Assembly: GCA_029265125.1 (NCBI GenBank)
Contig: JAJUJX010000006.1
Location: forward strand, 62,001 to 126,000
Direction of reading: 5' to 3'
DNA: 64,000 bases
Origin: Tolumonas sp008015085
GTDB taxonomy: Bacteria > Pseudomonadota > Gammaproteobacteria > Enterobacterales > Aeromonadaceae
Made by a program: the position numbers and the translations under genes. The notes under the pieces were generated by a model. It was not told where the DNA came from, ran no database searches, and saw nothing but the letters and a program-made list of their open reading frames with translations. Positions 41,432 to 49,568 of the stretch are shown here, piece by piece. Within the stretch, counting starts at the first letter, position 1. Each line of letters opens with the position of its first letter.

Positions 41432-43077
41432 GCTAGGCTCTCCATCATATCCTGGTTAGCGGCACCTGGCGGAACCAGAGGCCATACGTTGTCTTCTGCG
41501 GCAATGGATACATGCAGCAGATAGGCTCCGGGGCTTTGCAGCATACGAGCGATGGCTGCAGGGACATCTTCTTTGCGTGTAATGGTTTCGCCCGGAATAT
41601 CAAATGCCGCGGCCAGACGCACAAAATCGGGGTTATCCGTTAGGATGGTTTCGCTGAAACGGGCGTCGAAAAACAGCTCCTGCCACTGACGCACCATACC
41701 CAGACGCTGGTTGTCCATTAACACCATTTTTACCGGCAGTTTGGCGCGGCGTAAAGTGCCCAGTTCCTGAACATTCATCATAAAGGAACCGTCACCGCTC
41801 ACCAAGACTACCGTATCGTCAGGGCGTGCCATTTTCGCACCCACGGCTGCGGGTAAACCAAATCCCATGGTACCCAGCCCTGAGCTGGAAATATGGTTAC
41901 GCGGGCTGTCGAATTGCATGTGCTGCGCCACCCACATCTGATGCTGGCCAACGTCACAGCACACCACGCTGTCCTGCGGCAGGGCATCGCTCAGCTGTTT
42001 CAGCAGCAGTGGTGCATAAATGCGTTCACCCGGATGATTATAGTCCCACGGATAATCGTTTTTGGTCGCACTACAGTGTTCGCGCCAGCTATCAATCTTC
42101 AATGGCATTGCCAGTGCTGGCAGCACAGTTTTCAAGTCGTTATGCAGGGCAACATGTGCATTACGCAGCTTGCCGACTTCGGCTTCATCTATATCCAGAT
42201 GGATAACTTTCGCATGTGGTGCAAATGCTGCCAGTTTACCGGTTACACGATCATCAAAACGCGCACCAGCAACGACTAACAGGTCACATTCCTGAACGAC
42301 GAAGTTTGCGGCCTTGGTACCGTGCATGCCAAGCATACCGAGGAAGTGTGGACAATTTGGATCCAGCGTGCCGATGCCTTTCAGTGTAGTAACAGACGGC
42401 ATTTGCGTCATCGCGGCAAACTGACGCAGTTCATTGACGGCATCGGCTGCAATGACGCCGCCACCGACATACAGCACGGGTTTTTTCGCGTTGGATAGTA
42501 ACGTACGGGCTTCGGCCAGCGCAGCCTGCTCATCGTTTGCGTACGATTCTTCGGCCAGTTCAATCAGGGTTTCCAGATCTGCCGGTGCCAGTTGGATGTC
42601 TTTCGGAATATCCACCAGTACCGGACCCGGACGGCCTGAACGGGCAATACGGAAGGCATCTGCAATCACCTGACCCAGTTCATCAACCGACTGAACCATG
42701 AACGAGTGTTTGGTGCAGGCCAGCGACAGCCCCAGTACGTCCACTTCCTGAAAGGCGTCGGTGCCGATCAGTGGCGAGGCCACCTGGCCAGTCAGTGCGA
42801 CCACTGGCACCGAGTCCAGCAGCGCATCGGCCAGACCGGTGACCAGATTCGTGGCTCCCGGGCCGGAAGTGGCGATGCAGACACCGACCTTACCGGTCGA
42901 GCGAGCATAACCGATAGCGGCCATCGCCGCGCCTTGTTCGTGACGACATAACAGGTGAGGAATACCCCCATCGTACAGTGCGTCGTACACCGGCATGATC
43001 GCGCCACCCGGATAACCAAACACCTGGGTAACACCTTGCTGGTGTAATGCCTTGACTAAGTACTGGGCCCCGTTCAT
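41428..43077 (-). CDS. ilvG: Acetolactate synthase II large subunit
   Basis: ThDP- and FAD-dependent enzyme condensing pyruvate with pyruvate or 2-oxobutanoate. 549 aa, intact, unlike the frameshifted ilvG of E. coli K-12. Catalytic Glu is in CRHEQGAAMAAIGYA; the ThDP/Mg motif is GDGSFMMNVQELGTLRRAKL followed by DNQ. ATG 43083 is in frame, but AAAGGA lies only 1-2 bases from it and 7 bases from ATG 43077, which also matches the E. coli N-terminus (MNGAQ). Confidence 0.97.
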   Translation of the reverse strand: MNGAQYLVKALHQQGVTQVFGYPGGAIMPVYDALYDGGIPHLLCRHEQGAAMAAIGYARSTGKVGVCIATSGPGATNLVTGLADALLDSVPVVALTGQVASPLIGTDAFQEVDVLGLSLACTKHSFMVQSVDELGQVIADAFRIARSGRPGPVLVDIPKDIQLAPADLETLIELAEESYANDEQAALAEARTLLSNAKKPVLYVGGGVIAADAVNELRQFAAMTQMPSVTTLKGIGTLDPNCPHFLGMLGMHGTKAANFVVQECDLLVVAGARFDDRVTGKLAAFAPHAKVIHLDIDEAEVGKLRNAHVALHNDLKTVLPALAMPLKIDSWREHCSATKNDYPWDYNHPGERIYAPLLLKQLSDALPQDSVVCCDVGQHQMWVAQHMQFDSPRNHISSSGLGTMGFGLPAAVGAKMARPDDTVVLVSGDGSFMMNVQELGTLRRAKLPVKMVLMDNQRLGMVRQWQELFFDARFSETILTDNPDFVRLAAAFDIPGETITRKEDVPAAIARMLQSPGAYLLHVSIAAEDNVWPLVPPGAANQDMMESLA

Positions 43078-43112
43078 TTCCATGTCCTTTGTTTGACTGC
43101 GAAAAATAGCTG

Positions 43113-43148
43113 AAAAAAAACCCCCGAGTGGTGTGCTCGGGGGTTTGA
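43113..43148 (-). terminator. ilv attenuator terminator
   Basis: 8-bp stem CCCCCGAG/CTCGGGGG (43121-43128 and 43136-43143), 7-nt loop, followed on the minus strand by TTTTTTTT. It lies between the leader-peptide stop and ilvG, as expected for translation-coupled attenuation. Confidence 0.93.
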
Positions 43149-43166
43149 GTGACTTTCTGTCTGACT

Positions 43167-43259
43167 AGCGAGTAGCCAATCGCGCCCCGAGCGGTGGAAT
43201 AATCACCACCACGACCAGGATCACAATAATGCTAATCAGAGAATGAATCTTGTTCATAA
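43167..43259 (-). CDS. ilvL: ilv operon leader peptide
   Basis: A 30-codon leader. The peptide starts MNKIHSLISIIVILVVVVII and ends PPLGARLATR: 17 of its first 20 residues after the start include runs of Ile, Val and Leu codons, the amino acids made by the operon. It mirrors E. coli IlvL, including the conserved PP-x-G turn after the control codons. When charged tRNAs are scarce the ribosome stalls here and the attenuator at 43113-43148 fails to form. The SD is weak. Too short for usual gene finders. Confidence 0.93.
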
Positions 43260-43617
43260 AAGTCAAAAAATCCGGTTTAAACCGCACAATCGTGCGGGAG
43301 TGAGACAGAATTAGCATATTTCGTTGCACTAAAACAAGCACTTTTTTCCAAAGTGGTGCTCAAATTTCAGGCAAAAATCAGAGAGGAAGTGATCCCTCAT
43401 CGAATAATTCACTAAATCTATAGCACAATTCACTAATGTAGTGGCAATAGAAAAATGTATTTCCGTCATGATTTGATTTTTTGGATAAAAAAACTAAAGC
43501 AGAAAACTTTTTATCCGGTTGGCTGTACTGCCAGAACTGGCGTGATATTTTGCATTAGTTCATAGTTGAGATGATGCTGTTCATTCCTGACAGCATGCCG
43601 TCATGTCAGAGGCGCAT
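43260..43617. promoter_or_regulatory. ilv promoter region and divergent gap
   Basis: A 358-base AT-rich gap that must contain the leftward ilv promoter and the rightward promoter of the protease-like gene. Two palindromes lie near ilvL: CGGTTTAAACCG (43273-43284) and CCGCAC-AATC-GTGCGG (43283-43298), adjoining each other. I could not define a convincing -35/-10 pair. Poly-A/T tracts (43320-43510) might be an IHF or UP-element region, as upstream of E. coli ilv, but no IHF site was fixed. Confidence 0.45.
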
Positions 43618-44154
43618 ATGCGAAATAAACTGAAGTGGGCGTTAATAGCGATGATTCTGAGCAGTAGCAACGTAAGTGTCGTAAATGCCGCAGAACGGGA
43701 TTTTGTCCCGTCCGGACCGGCGCCATCGCGTGTGCTGGGCTGGGTTGAGAAAGCACTGCTGTTACCGGGCAATCTGCCGATGAATGCCAAGATGGATACC
43801 GGTGCACTGACCTCATCACTGGATGCGAAGAATCTGCGGACATTCCAGCGGGATGGTAAAGACTGGGTGCGGTTTGATGTTGAAGCTCAGGATGACGGCG
43901 ACAACATCACCAGGCAGTCTTATGAACGGGAAGTCGTGCGTGAAGTCACTTTACGCGGGGCGGGTGGCAAGGATGACAGGCCGGTCGTGATGATGAAACT
44001 CTGTATCGGTGATCAGGTGTATGAAGAGCAGTTCACACTGCGTGACCGCGGCGATATGAAGTATCCTCTGCTGATTGGTCGCCGCACTATTCAGCATCTG
44101 GGGCTGATTGATGTGACCCGGCAGTTTACGACTGAACCGAAGTGTCCGGAATAA
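43618..44154 (+). CDS. Secreted retropepsin-like aspartic protease family protein
   Basis: 178 aa from ATG 43618; a Sec signal peptide ends near NVSVVNA-AERD (about 24). The family (formerly annotated as ATP-dependent zinc protease or RimK/LysX-like) shows the single aspartic-protease motif MDTGALTSSLDA with Asp60, and a late LIGRRTIQHLGLIDV segment typical of the domain. Periplasmic location inferred. ATG 43603 is in frame but AGAGG lies 5 bases upstream of 43618. Ends in a terminator at 44193. Confidence 0.88.
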   Translation: MRNKLKWALIAMILSSSNVSVVNAAERDFVPSGPAPSRVLGWVEKALLLPGNLPMNAKMDTGALTSSLDAKNLRTFQRDGKDWVRFDVEAQDDGDNITRQSYEREVVREVTLRGAGGKDDRPVVMMKLCIGDQVYEEQFTLRDRGDMKYPLLIGRRTIQHLGLIDVTRQFTTEPKCPE

Positions 44155-44192
44155 AAAGTGCCTTGAATCAATTTACTGGCGTATTGATCGAG

Positions 44193-44223
44193 AACGACTG
44201 TCATTGAACAGCCGTTTGTTTTT
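44193..44223 (+). terminator. Intrinsic terminator after the protease-like gene
   Basis: Stem AACGACTGT/ACAGCCGTT (44193-44201 and 44208-44216, one mismatch), 6-nt loop, then TTTGTTTTTCTG. Confidence 0.82.
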
Positions 44224-44234
44224 CTGCGAGCAGG

Positions 44235-45053
44235 TTATTCCGGCGTTCTCGACGGGGGATTGTAATAGTGCAGTTGCTGTCGCAGCAGTGGTTGTAATTC
44301 ACCGGGCGTCATGCCGGTGAATGTCTGTATTTCATGGTTGAAATGCGGTTGATCGCTGAAACCGCGCTCCAGCGCAATATCCAGCAGCTCTTGAGTCGGC
44401 TGCAGCGAGATTTGCCGTAGCGTGTGATGCAGGCGAGCCAGACGGGCAAAACGTTTTGGGGTGAGTGCAAACCTGTTTTTAAAAAGGCGCTCAAGCTGGC
44501 GCTGGCTCCAGCCGGATTGTCCGGCCCAGCGGTCAATCCGGTGGTTGGGGGCGTAATAGATCTGCTCCATCAGCTGATCCAGCCGGCTATTGGTTTCGGT
44601 GTGATGCCTGCGTAACCGTGACAATAAAAACTGTTCTATGTGATGTATTTGCTCATCGCGGCTTGCGGTGTTCAGCAGCTGTTCATATAGCGCCTCTGCC
44701 GCATAGCCCCACACCGTGGTCAGCGGCGGCAGGGAATCCTGTAACTCCATGAAAGGACAATGAGTAAAATGGCGTAACTGGCCATTTTTAAAACGGATGG
44801 CAATGAACCGGAGCTGTTCTGCCGGAAGAAATCGGGTGATCTGATGACGAGGGCAAACCAGATAACTCTCCGGCAATATTTGTCCGGAATAGAGCCGGGG
44901 GGGTGATGAAAAATGAAAAAAGCATTCACTGCCGGTTCCCGGCATTAACATCGGTAATGCCGCTGAAAAAGGAATCTCCCAGCCCCAATAACGATCGACA
45001 AAGGGGCTGAGTGCTTCAGACGGTAAATGATGCCAGTAATAGGGCAATGGCAT
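44235..45053 (-). CDS. AraC-family transcriptional regulator
   Basis: 272 aa. An N-terminal cupin-like sensor domain (about 1-150, opening LSPFVDRYWGWEIP as in the DUF6597 group) and a C-terminal AraC double HTH: RWAGQSGWSQRQLERLFKNR (about 175-194) and DIALERGFSDQPHFNHEIQ (about 226-244). The neighbouring leftward gene upstream (45107-45411, DUF6506-type, frameshifted) may have been its target or partner. Effector unknown. Confidence 0.9.
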   Translation of the reverse strand: MPLPYYWHHLPSEALSPFVDRYWGWEIPFSAALPMLMPGTGSECFFHFSSPPRLYSGQILPESYLVCPRHQITRFLPAEQLRFIAIRFKNGQLRHFTHCPFMELQDSLPPLTTVWGYAAEALYEQLLNTASRDEQIHHIEQFLLSRLRRHHTETNSRLDQLMEQIYYAPNHRIDRWAGQSGWSQRQLERLFKNRFALTPKRFARLARLHHTLRQISLQPTQELLDIALERGFSDQPHFNHEIQTFTGMTPGELQPLLRQQLHYYNPPSRTPE

Positions 45054-45106
45054 GCTCGTTTCTCTTTCGTATGGCGATTAACCGCCTGTGCAATCCCGCC
45101 ATTATA

Positions 45107-45411
45107 TTAGCGGAACAGATCATCACCACTCTTAAATCCAAGACCCGGATGAAAATCAAAGCGTACGGCGCCCACCGCAATTTTATTTTCTACAGCCTGT
45201 TTGATGCGGGCCAGACCTTCAGTACCAAACCCGGCACACAATTCAATGGCAATGATGCCTTCGTCGAGCAGTGATTTTGCAACGGCTTCAGCTTGTGCGT
45301 AGTTTTTTACGGCAATAGTGGTGACTTCGACATCACCGGTGTTGACGTGTGATCGGTGTTTTGCCGGGTCGGCCTGTCTGAAACAAAGATAAATGCAGCC
45401 TTCAGTGTCAT
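45107..45411 (-). pseudogene. DUF6506-like gene with a frameshift
   Basis: ATG 45411 has AGGAG 7 bases upstream and begins MTLKAAFIFV. After the tenth codon the family similarity jumps frame: RQADPAKHRSHVNTGDVEV, then VTTIAVKNYAQAEAVAKSLL, IIAIELCAGFGTEGLARIKQ and VGAVRFDFHPGLGFKSGDDL, ending at TAA 45107-45109. The span is 305 bases, one short of 102 codons, so a single-base deletion near 45377-45382 explains it. The original reading frame stops early after about 34 codons. Either a true pseudogene or a sequencing error. Function of the family is unknown. Confidence 0.8.
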
Positions 45412-45514
45412 GGTATAGCTCCTGTCATGAGGGGAAATAACTTGATGACAGGAATGCTAAATTTTTATCCGGAAAATGGATTGTAGAAAAACGACATTTC
45501 CCGGATGTGACATA

Positions 45515-45973
45515 TCAGGTATTCGGCTGTGCAGTTAGTTTGGCTTTAATAAAGGCCGGATGGTCAAGATAAATCAGGTCAGCCACCTGACGGATCACCG
45601 CTTCTTCCTGTGGGTCGAGTTTACCGTCGGCATAAGCCACTTGCCACATCGCCTGGATCAGCTCATAACGCTCATGCTGGCTGAATGCTCGCAGTTTGTT
45701 GGTAAAATCAAACAGCGAGACAGCGTTTTCGCTGTTATTCCGGGCTTTGGTCAACAGCGTTTTAGCTGCATTTTCATCAATATCCAGCAGCCGTGTGAGC
45801 TGATGAATTTTGGCAGCCTCTTCTTTGGCATCGTAATGATTATCTGCGCGCGATACTTCACACAACAGCGACGCCATGGCCAGTTGCACCGATGGTGATT
45901 CAGCAGTGCCAGCATCATTACCATCAGAGAGCATTTCGCGGAAGAGTGAGCGAAGTAAGGTGAGCATGTTCAT
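45515..45973 (-). CDS. TerB-like (tellurite resistance/DjlA-type) helical protein
   Basis: 152-aa soluble helical protein. Family marks: LAMASLLCEVSRADNHYDAK with the acidic metal-binding-type pattern, and a repeat of the motif at MWQVAYADGKLDPQEEAVIR (about 107-126). TerB-like proteins are linked to envelope stress and metal resistance, but a lone copy without other ter genes does not imply tellurite resistance. Start may be the third codon (ATG), which has GGAA 6 bases upstream. Confidence 0.88.
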   Translation of the reverse strand: MNMLTLLRSLFREMLSDGNDAGTAESPSVQLAMASLLCEVSRADNHYDAKEEAAKIHQLTRLLDIDENAAKTLLTKARNNSENAVSLFDFTNKLRAFSQHERYELIQAMWQVAYADGKLDPQEEAVIRQVADLIYLDHPAFIKAKLTAQPNT

Positions 45974-46107
45974 TTCCGATACTAAATTATTTCCTGCACA
46001 TAATTGGTCTGAATAGGCGAAAAATCAAGCGTCCCGCCAAATCTGACGGCTGTTTTTACGCGTAGCCGTTGGCTAGTGTCAGTGCAAAATCTCATCAGGA
46101 GTGTTGC

Positions 46108-47628
46108 ATGTCACTTGCCGTGGTTTACAGCCGAGCCAGTCTGGGAATTGATGCCCCGCTAGTTTCTGTCGAAGTGCATCTTAGTAATGGGTTGCCGGCG
46201 TTTAATATTGTCGGTTTACCCGAAGCGTCGGTGAAAGAGTCGCGCGATCGGGTGCGTAGTGCGCTGATTAACGGCAACTTTGAATTTCCTGCTAAACGGA
46301 TCACCGTCAACCTTGCTCCCGCTGATTTACCCAAGGAAGGTGGACGGTTTGATCTGGCGATTGCGCTCGGCATTCTGGCTGCATCCGGGCAGATCCCGGA
46401 TAAGTTGATTGCGGAGTATGAGTTTCTCGGTGAACTGGCCCTGACCGGTGAAGTGCGGTCGGTGCTGGGGGTGTTACCGGCGGTGCTGGCTGCGGGTAGA
46501 GCTGGGCGTTCTCTGGTGGTGCCGCAGGCGAACGGAGCAGAAGCCAGCCTGATCAGTCAGTATCGGGCGTATCTGTGTGATTCGCTGTTGCAGGTGTGTG
46601 GCTGGCTGGCCGGGCAACAGACGCTGCCATTTGCCGAAAGCATCACGACGGAGCCGGAATTATTACCGGTGGCCGATTTGCAGGATGTGATCGGCCAGCA
46701 GATGGGTAAACGGGCTCTGGAGATTGCTGCCAGTGGCCAGCATCATCTGCTGTTTATGGGGCCGCCGGGCACGGGTAAGAGTATGCTGGCGAGCCGTTTG
46801 CCCGGCATCTTGCCGCTGATGAGTGATGAAGAAGCGCAAGAAACAGCGGCATTGCATTCGATTGGCGGGCTGAACCCCGGCAAGGTGAACTGGAAGCTCC
46901 GACCTTATCGAAATCCACACCACTCTGCTTCTTCAGTGGCCCTGGTGGGTGGCGGCAGTAAACCGCGTCCGGGAGAAATTTCCTTAGCTCATAACGGCAT
47001 TTTGTTTTTGGATGAACTCACTGAGTTTGAGCGCCGCACGTTGGATTCCCTGCGTGAACCGCTGGAAACCGGTGTGATCACCATTTCCCGTGCCGCCCGG
47101 CAGATGGAGTTTCCCTCCCGTTTTCAGCTGATTGCCGCGATGAACCCCAGCCCGTGCGGGCATCTGGATGAACAGCAGCGCGCCAGTCCGGAGCAGGTGC
47201 TGCGTTATCTCGGTAAACTCTCCGGCCCGTTTCTCGACAGATTTGATCTGACGGTCGATATTCCCTTGTTGCCCAAAGGCAGTCTCAGCCAGAAAGCGGA
47301 ACGCGGTGAAAGCAGTGCAGTAATTCGCGAACGGGTGATCCAGACCCGAGAACGACAGCTGGCACGCAGCGGTAAACTCAATGCCATGCTGCAAAGCCGG
47401 GAAATCGAACGCGATTGTGCCTTGCTGACCGACGATGCGCAGTTTCTGGAAAACGCCATCCACAAGCTGGGGCTGTCACTGCGGGCATGGCATAAGCTGT
47501 TGAAAGTGTCGCGCACCATCGCTGATATTGCCGGAGAAGCACAGATCCAGCGACAGCATCTGGTGGAAGCATTGGGATACCGGGCAATGGATCGGTTGTT
47601 CCAGCGTCTGAAAAATCAAAGTGTTTGA
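46108..47628 (+). CDS. comM: ComM/YifB-family Mg-chelatase-like AAA+ ATPase
   Basis: Hexameric helicase-like ATPase that promotes branch migration during natural transformation in Vibrio and Haemophilus. 506 aa from ATG 46108, identical in length to E. coli YifB. N-terminal ChlI-like/Lon-type domain (VEVHLSNGLPAFNIVGLPEA), Walker A GPPGTGKSM (about 222), Walker B ILFLDELTEF, sensor segment AAMNPSPCGH, and a C-terminal ChlI domain. AGGAG lies 7 bases upstream of ATG 46108; a longer in-frame TTG start (46069) is rejected. Confidence 0.96.
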   Translation: MSLAVVYSRASLGIDAPLVSVEVHLSNGLPAFNIVGLPEASVKESRDRVRSALINGNFEFPAKRITVNLAPADLPKEGGRFDLAIALGILAASGQIPDKLIAEYEFLGELALTGEVRSVLGVLPAVLAAGRAGRSLVVPQANGAEASLISQYRAYLCDSLLQVCGWLAGQQTLPFAESITTEPELLPVADLQDVIGQQMGKRALEIAASGQHHLLFMGPPGTGKSMLASRLPGILPLMSDEEAQETAALHSIGGLNPGKVNWKLRPYRNPHHSASSVALVGGGSKPRPGEISLAHNGILFLDELTEFERRTLDSLREPLETGVITISRAARQMEFPSRFQLIAAMNPSPCGHLDEQQRASPEQVLRYLGKLSGPFLDRFDLTVDIPLLPKGSLSQKAERGESSAVIRERVIQTRERQLARSGKLNAMLQSREIERDCALLTDDAQFLENAIHKLGLSLRAWHKLLKVSRTIADIAGEAQIQRQHLVEALGYRAMDRLFQRLKNQSV

Positions 47629-47763
47629 TGAATGTTTGGACAGGAAAGGGGGTGGTCATATGGCAAACATCAGCAATTCATCTGTAAAAGATTATTCCTT
47701 AACCACTTTCTTTTTCAGGCTGATGGCGTTATAACCGCGGCGTTGTAACTACCGGAGTGTGAC

Positions 47764-48123
47764 GTGAATCCCGTTTTAACCAGTATGCTGTTACTGATGT
47801 GCAGTAACGTATTTATGACCTTCGCCTGGTACGGTCATCTGAAAGACATGAGCAGCAAGCCGTGGATTGTCGCGGCCATCGTGAGCTGGGGCATTGCGCT
47901 GTTTGAATATATGCTGCAGGTGCCGGCAAACCGCATCGGCCATACGGCACTGAGCGTTGGTCAGCTCAAAATTATGCAGGAAGTCATTGCCCTGGCCGTG
48001 TTTGTGCCGTTTTCTGTGCTTTACTTGAAAGAAGGCCTTAAGTGGGATTATTTCTGGGCGGCGTTGTGCATGCTGGGTGCGGTGTTCTTTATCTTCCGTG
48101 AAAAAATCATGAGCATGATTTGA
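47764..48123 (+). CDS. DUF486 (DMT-superfamily-like) membrane protein
   Basis: 119 aa, four TM helices, GTG start with GGAG 6 bases upstream. Family pattern: FMTFAWYGHLKDMSSKPWIV, LFEYMLQVPANRIGH, and LKIMQEVIALAVFVPFSVLY. DUF486 proteins resemble half-size EamA/EmrE-type transporters; the substrate is unknown. Its stop codon overlaps an FNR-like palindrome. Confidence 0.92.
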   Translation: MNPVLTSMLLLMCSNVFMTFAWYGHLKDMSSKPWIVAAIVSWGIALFEYMLQVPANRIGHTALSVGQLKIMQEVIALAVFVPFSVLYLKEGLKWDYFWAALCMLGAVFFIFREKIMSMI

Positions 48124-48133
48124 TAATTATCAG
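48120..48133. promoter_or_regulatory. FNR-like site upstream of the PAS-PAS chemoreceptor
   Basis: TTGATAATTATCAG matches the FNR consensus TTGAT-N4-ATCAA at 9 of 10 positions. It overlaps the DUF486 stop codon and lies about 115 bases upstream of the PAS-PAS MCP start codon. Plausible but could be chance in AT-rich sequence. Confidence 0.4.
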
Positions 48134-48241
48134 TAGATAAAAGCTTCTTTTTCATCGTAGTGAACAAATAAAACAGCTAACACGTATAAAGTCGGGGTCA
48201 GAGTGTCACAGCACGTTTAATTCAACGCTAACGGAGCAGTT

Positions 48242-49564
48242 ATGTTTTCATTCGGTAATCAGAATAAATTACGGATACAGGAATTAGAAAACGAACTGGC
48301 TCAGTTTAAAGATGTGTTTCGTTCGCTGTATGACACCATGGCGGTCATTGAGTTTAACCCGGATGGGGTGATCCTGACCGCTAATCCATTATTTTGCCAG
48401 ACTGTGGGTTATTCAGTTACTGAGTTATCGGGCCAGCATCACCGTATTTTTTGTGAGCCGGCGTTTGCAGCCAGTGCAGAATATGCGCGTTTCTGGGAGC
48501 TTCTGCGCCGGGGGAAATCATTCCGGGGTGAATTTAAACGGCTGAATAAACAGCAACAATCGATCTGGCTGGAAGCAACCTATTTTCCGGTCACCAATGG
48601 TCATGGCAAGGTGAGCAAGGTCATCAAGATTGCCAGCGATGTCACTACGCAAAAAAATACAGCTCTCTTTTCGCAGAGTCTTATCAAAGCACTGAATAAT
48701 TCTATGGCCGTGATTGAGTTTGATTTACAGGGCAATGTGCTCAAGGCGAATGAAAAATTCAGACAGGTGATGGGGTTCAGCGAGAAAGATCTGACAAATC
48801 TTCATCACCGGCGTTTTTGTAAACAGGATTATGTGAATAGTCATGACTACGAACAGTTCTGGCAACGTCTGCGGAACGGTAACTATTTTTCCGGCCGGGT
48901 TGAACGAGTCGCGAAAGATGGCCGGACCGTCTGGCTGGAGGCAACTTATAACCCTGTGCTGGATGAGGAAGGTAAGCCATTCCGGGTGATGAAGTTTGCT
49001 TCAGATATCTCTGTCCGTATTGAGTATGCGCAACGGCTGCAACACAGCACACAGATTGCGTTTGATATTGCGCAGGAAACTGAATCGCTTTCTGAGAATG
49101 GGGCGCAGGTCATCACTAACACTATCGCGACTATGCAGACGCTGTCTGGCAAAGTCAGAGACTCCTCGTCGCTGGTGGAACAACTGGGCACCCAGGTCAA
49201 TGATATCACTTCAATTGTAAACACCATTCGGCAGATTGCAGATCAGACGAATTTGCTGGCGCTGAATGCCGCGATTGAAGCGGCCAGAGCCGGTGAGAGT
49301 GGCCGGGGTTTTGCTGTGGTTGCTGATGAAGTTCGCAGTCTGGCATCTCGCACGGCTAATTCGACCAAAGAAATTGAGGGTATGATAGAGCGTATTCAGT
49401 CTGATACCCGCAACATGATATCGGCGATGAACAGTAGCCTGTCAGAGGTTGAGGCAGGTTCTCAACTGGCTAATGAAGCGGGTGCTGCTATTAGCCAGAT
49501 CCATGATGGTGCCTCTAAAGTGGTTGAGGTCGTCAATGAACTCAACCGGGTAGTAGTGGATTAA
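48242..49564 (+). CDS. Soluble PAS-PAS methyl-accepting chemotaxis protein (BdlA/Aer-like)
   Basis: 440 aa, no TM segment, no HAMP. A short coiled coil (about 8-22), PAS1 (about 27-140, DTMAVIEFNPDGVILTANPL), PAS2 (about 150-265, NSMAVIEFDLQGNVLKANEK), each followed by a PAC-like WLEAT-Y-PV segment, and a truncated MCP signalling domain with QTNLLALNAAIEAARAGESG and RGFAVVADEVRSLA. Architecture matches Pseudomonas BdlA, a biofilm-dispersion sensor, and other cytoplasmic redox/energy receptors. A haem or FAD cofactor in the PAS domains is possible but not shown. Confidence 0.93.
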   Translation: MFSFGNQNKLRIQELENELAQFKDVFRSLYDTMAVIEFNPDGVILTANPLFCQTVGYSVTELSGQHHRIFCEPAFAASAEYARFWELLRRGKSFRGEFKRLNKQQQSIWLEATYFPVTNGHGKVSKVIKIASDVTTQKNTALFSQSLIKALNNSMAVIEFDLQGNVLKANEKFRQVMGFSEKDLTNLHHRRFCKQDYVNSHDYEQFWQRLRNGNYFSGRVERVAKDGRTVWLEATYNPVLDEEGKPFRVMKFASDISVRIEYAQRLQHSTQIAFDIAQETESLSENGAQVITNTIATMQTLSGKVRDSSSLVEQLGTQVNDITSIVNTIRQIADQTNLLALNAAIEAARAGESGRGFAVVADEVRSLASRTANSTKEIEGMIERIQSDTRNMISAMNSSLSEVEAGSQLANEAGAAISQIHDGASKVVEVVNELNRVVVD

Positions 49565-49568
49565 AACA

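Noticed and set aside
41428..43077. Possible ilvG frameshift as in E. coli K-12
   Set aside because: The frame is continuous over the full 549 residues with all ThDP motifs.
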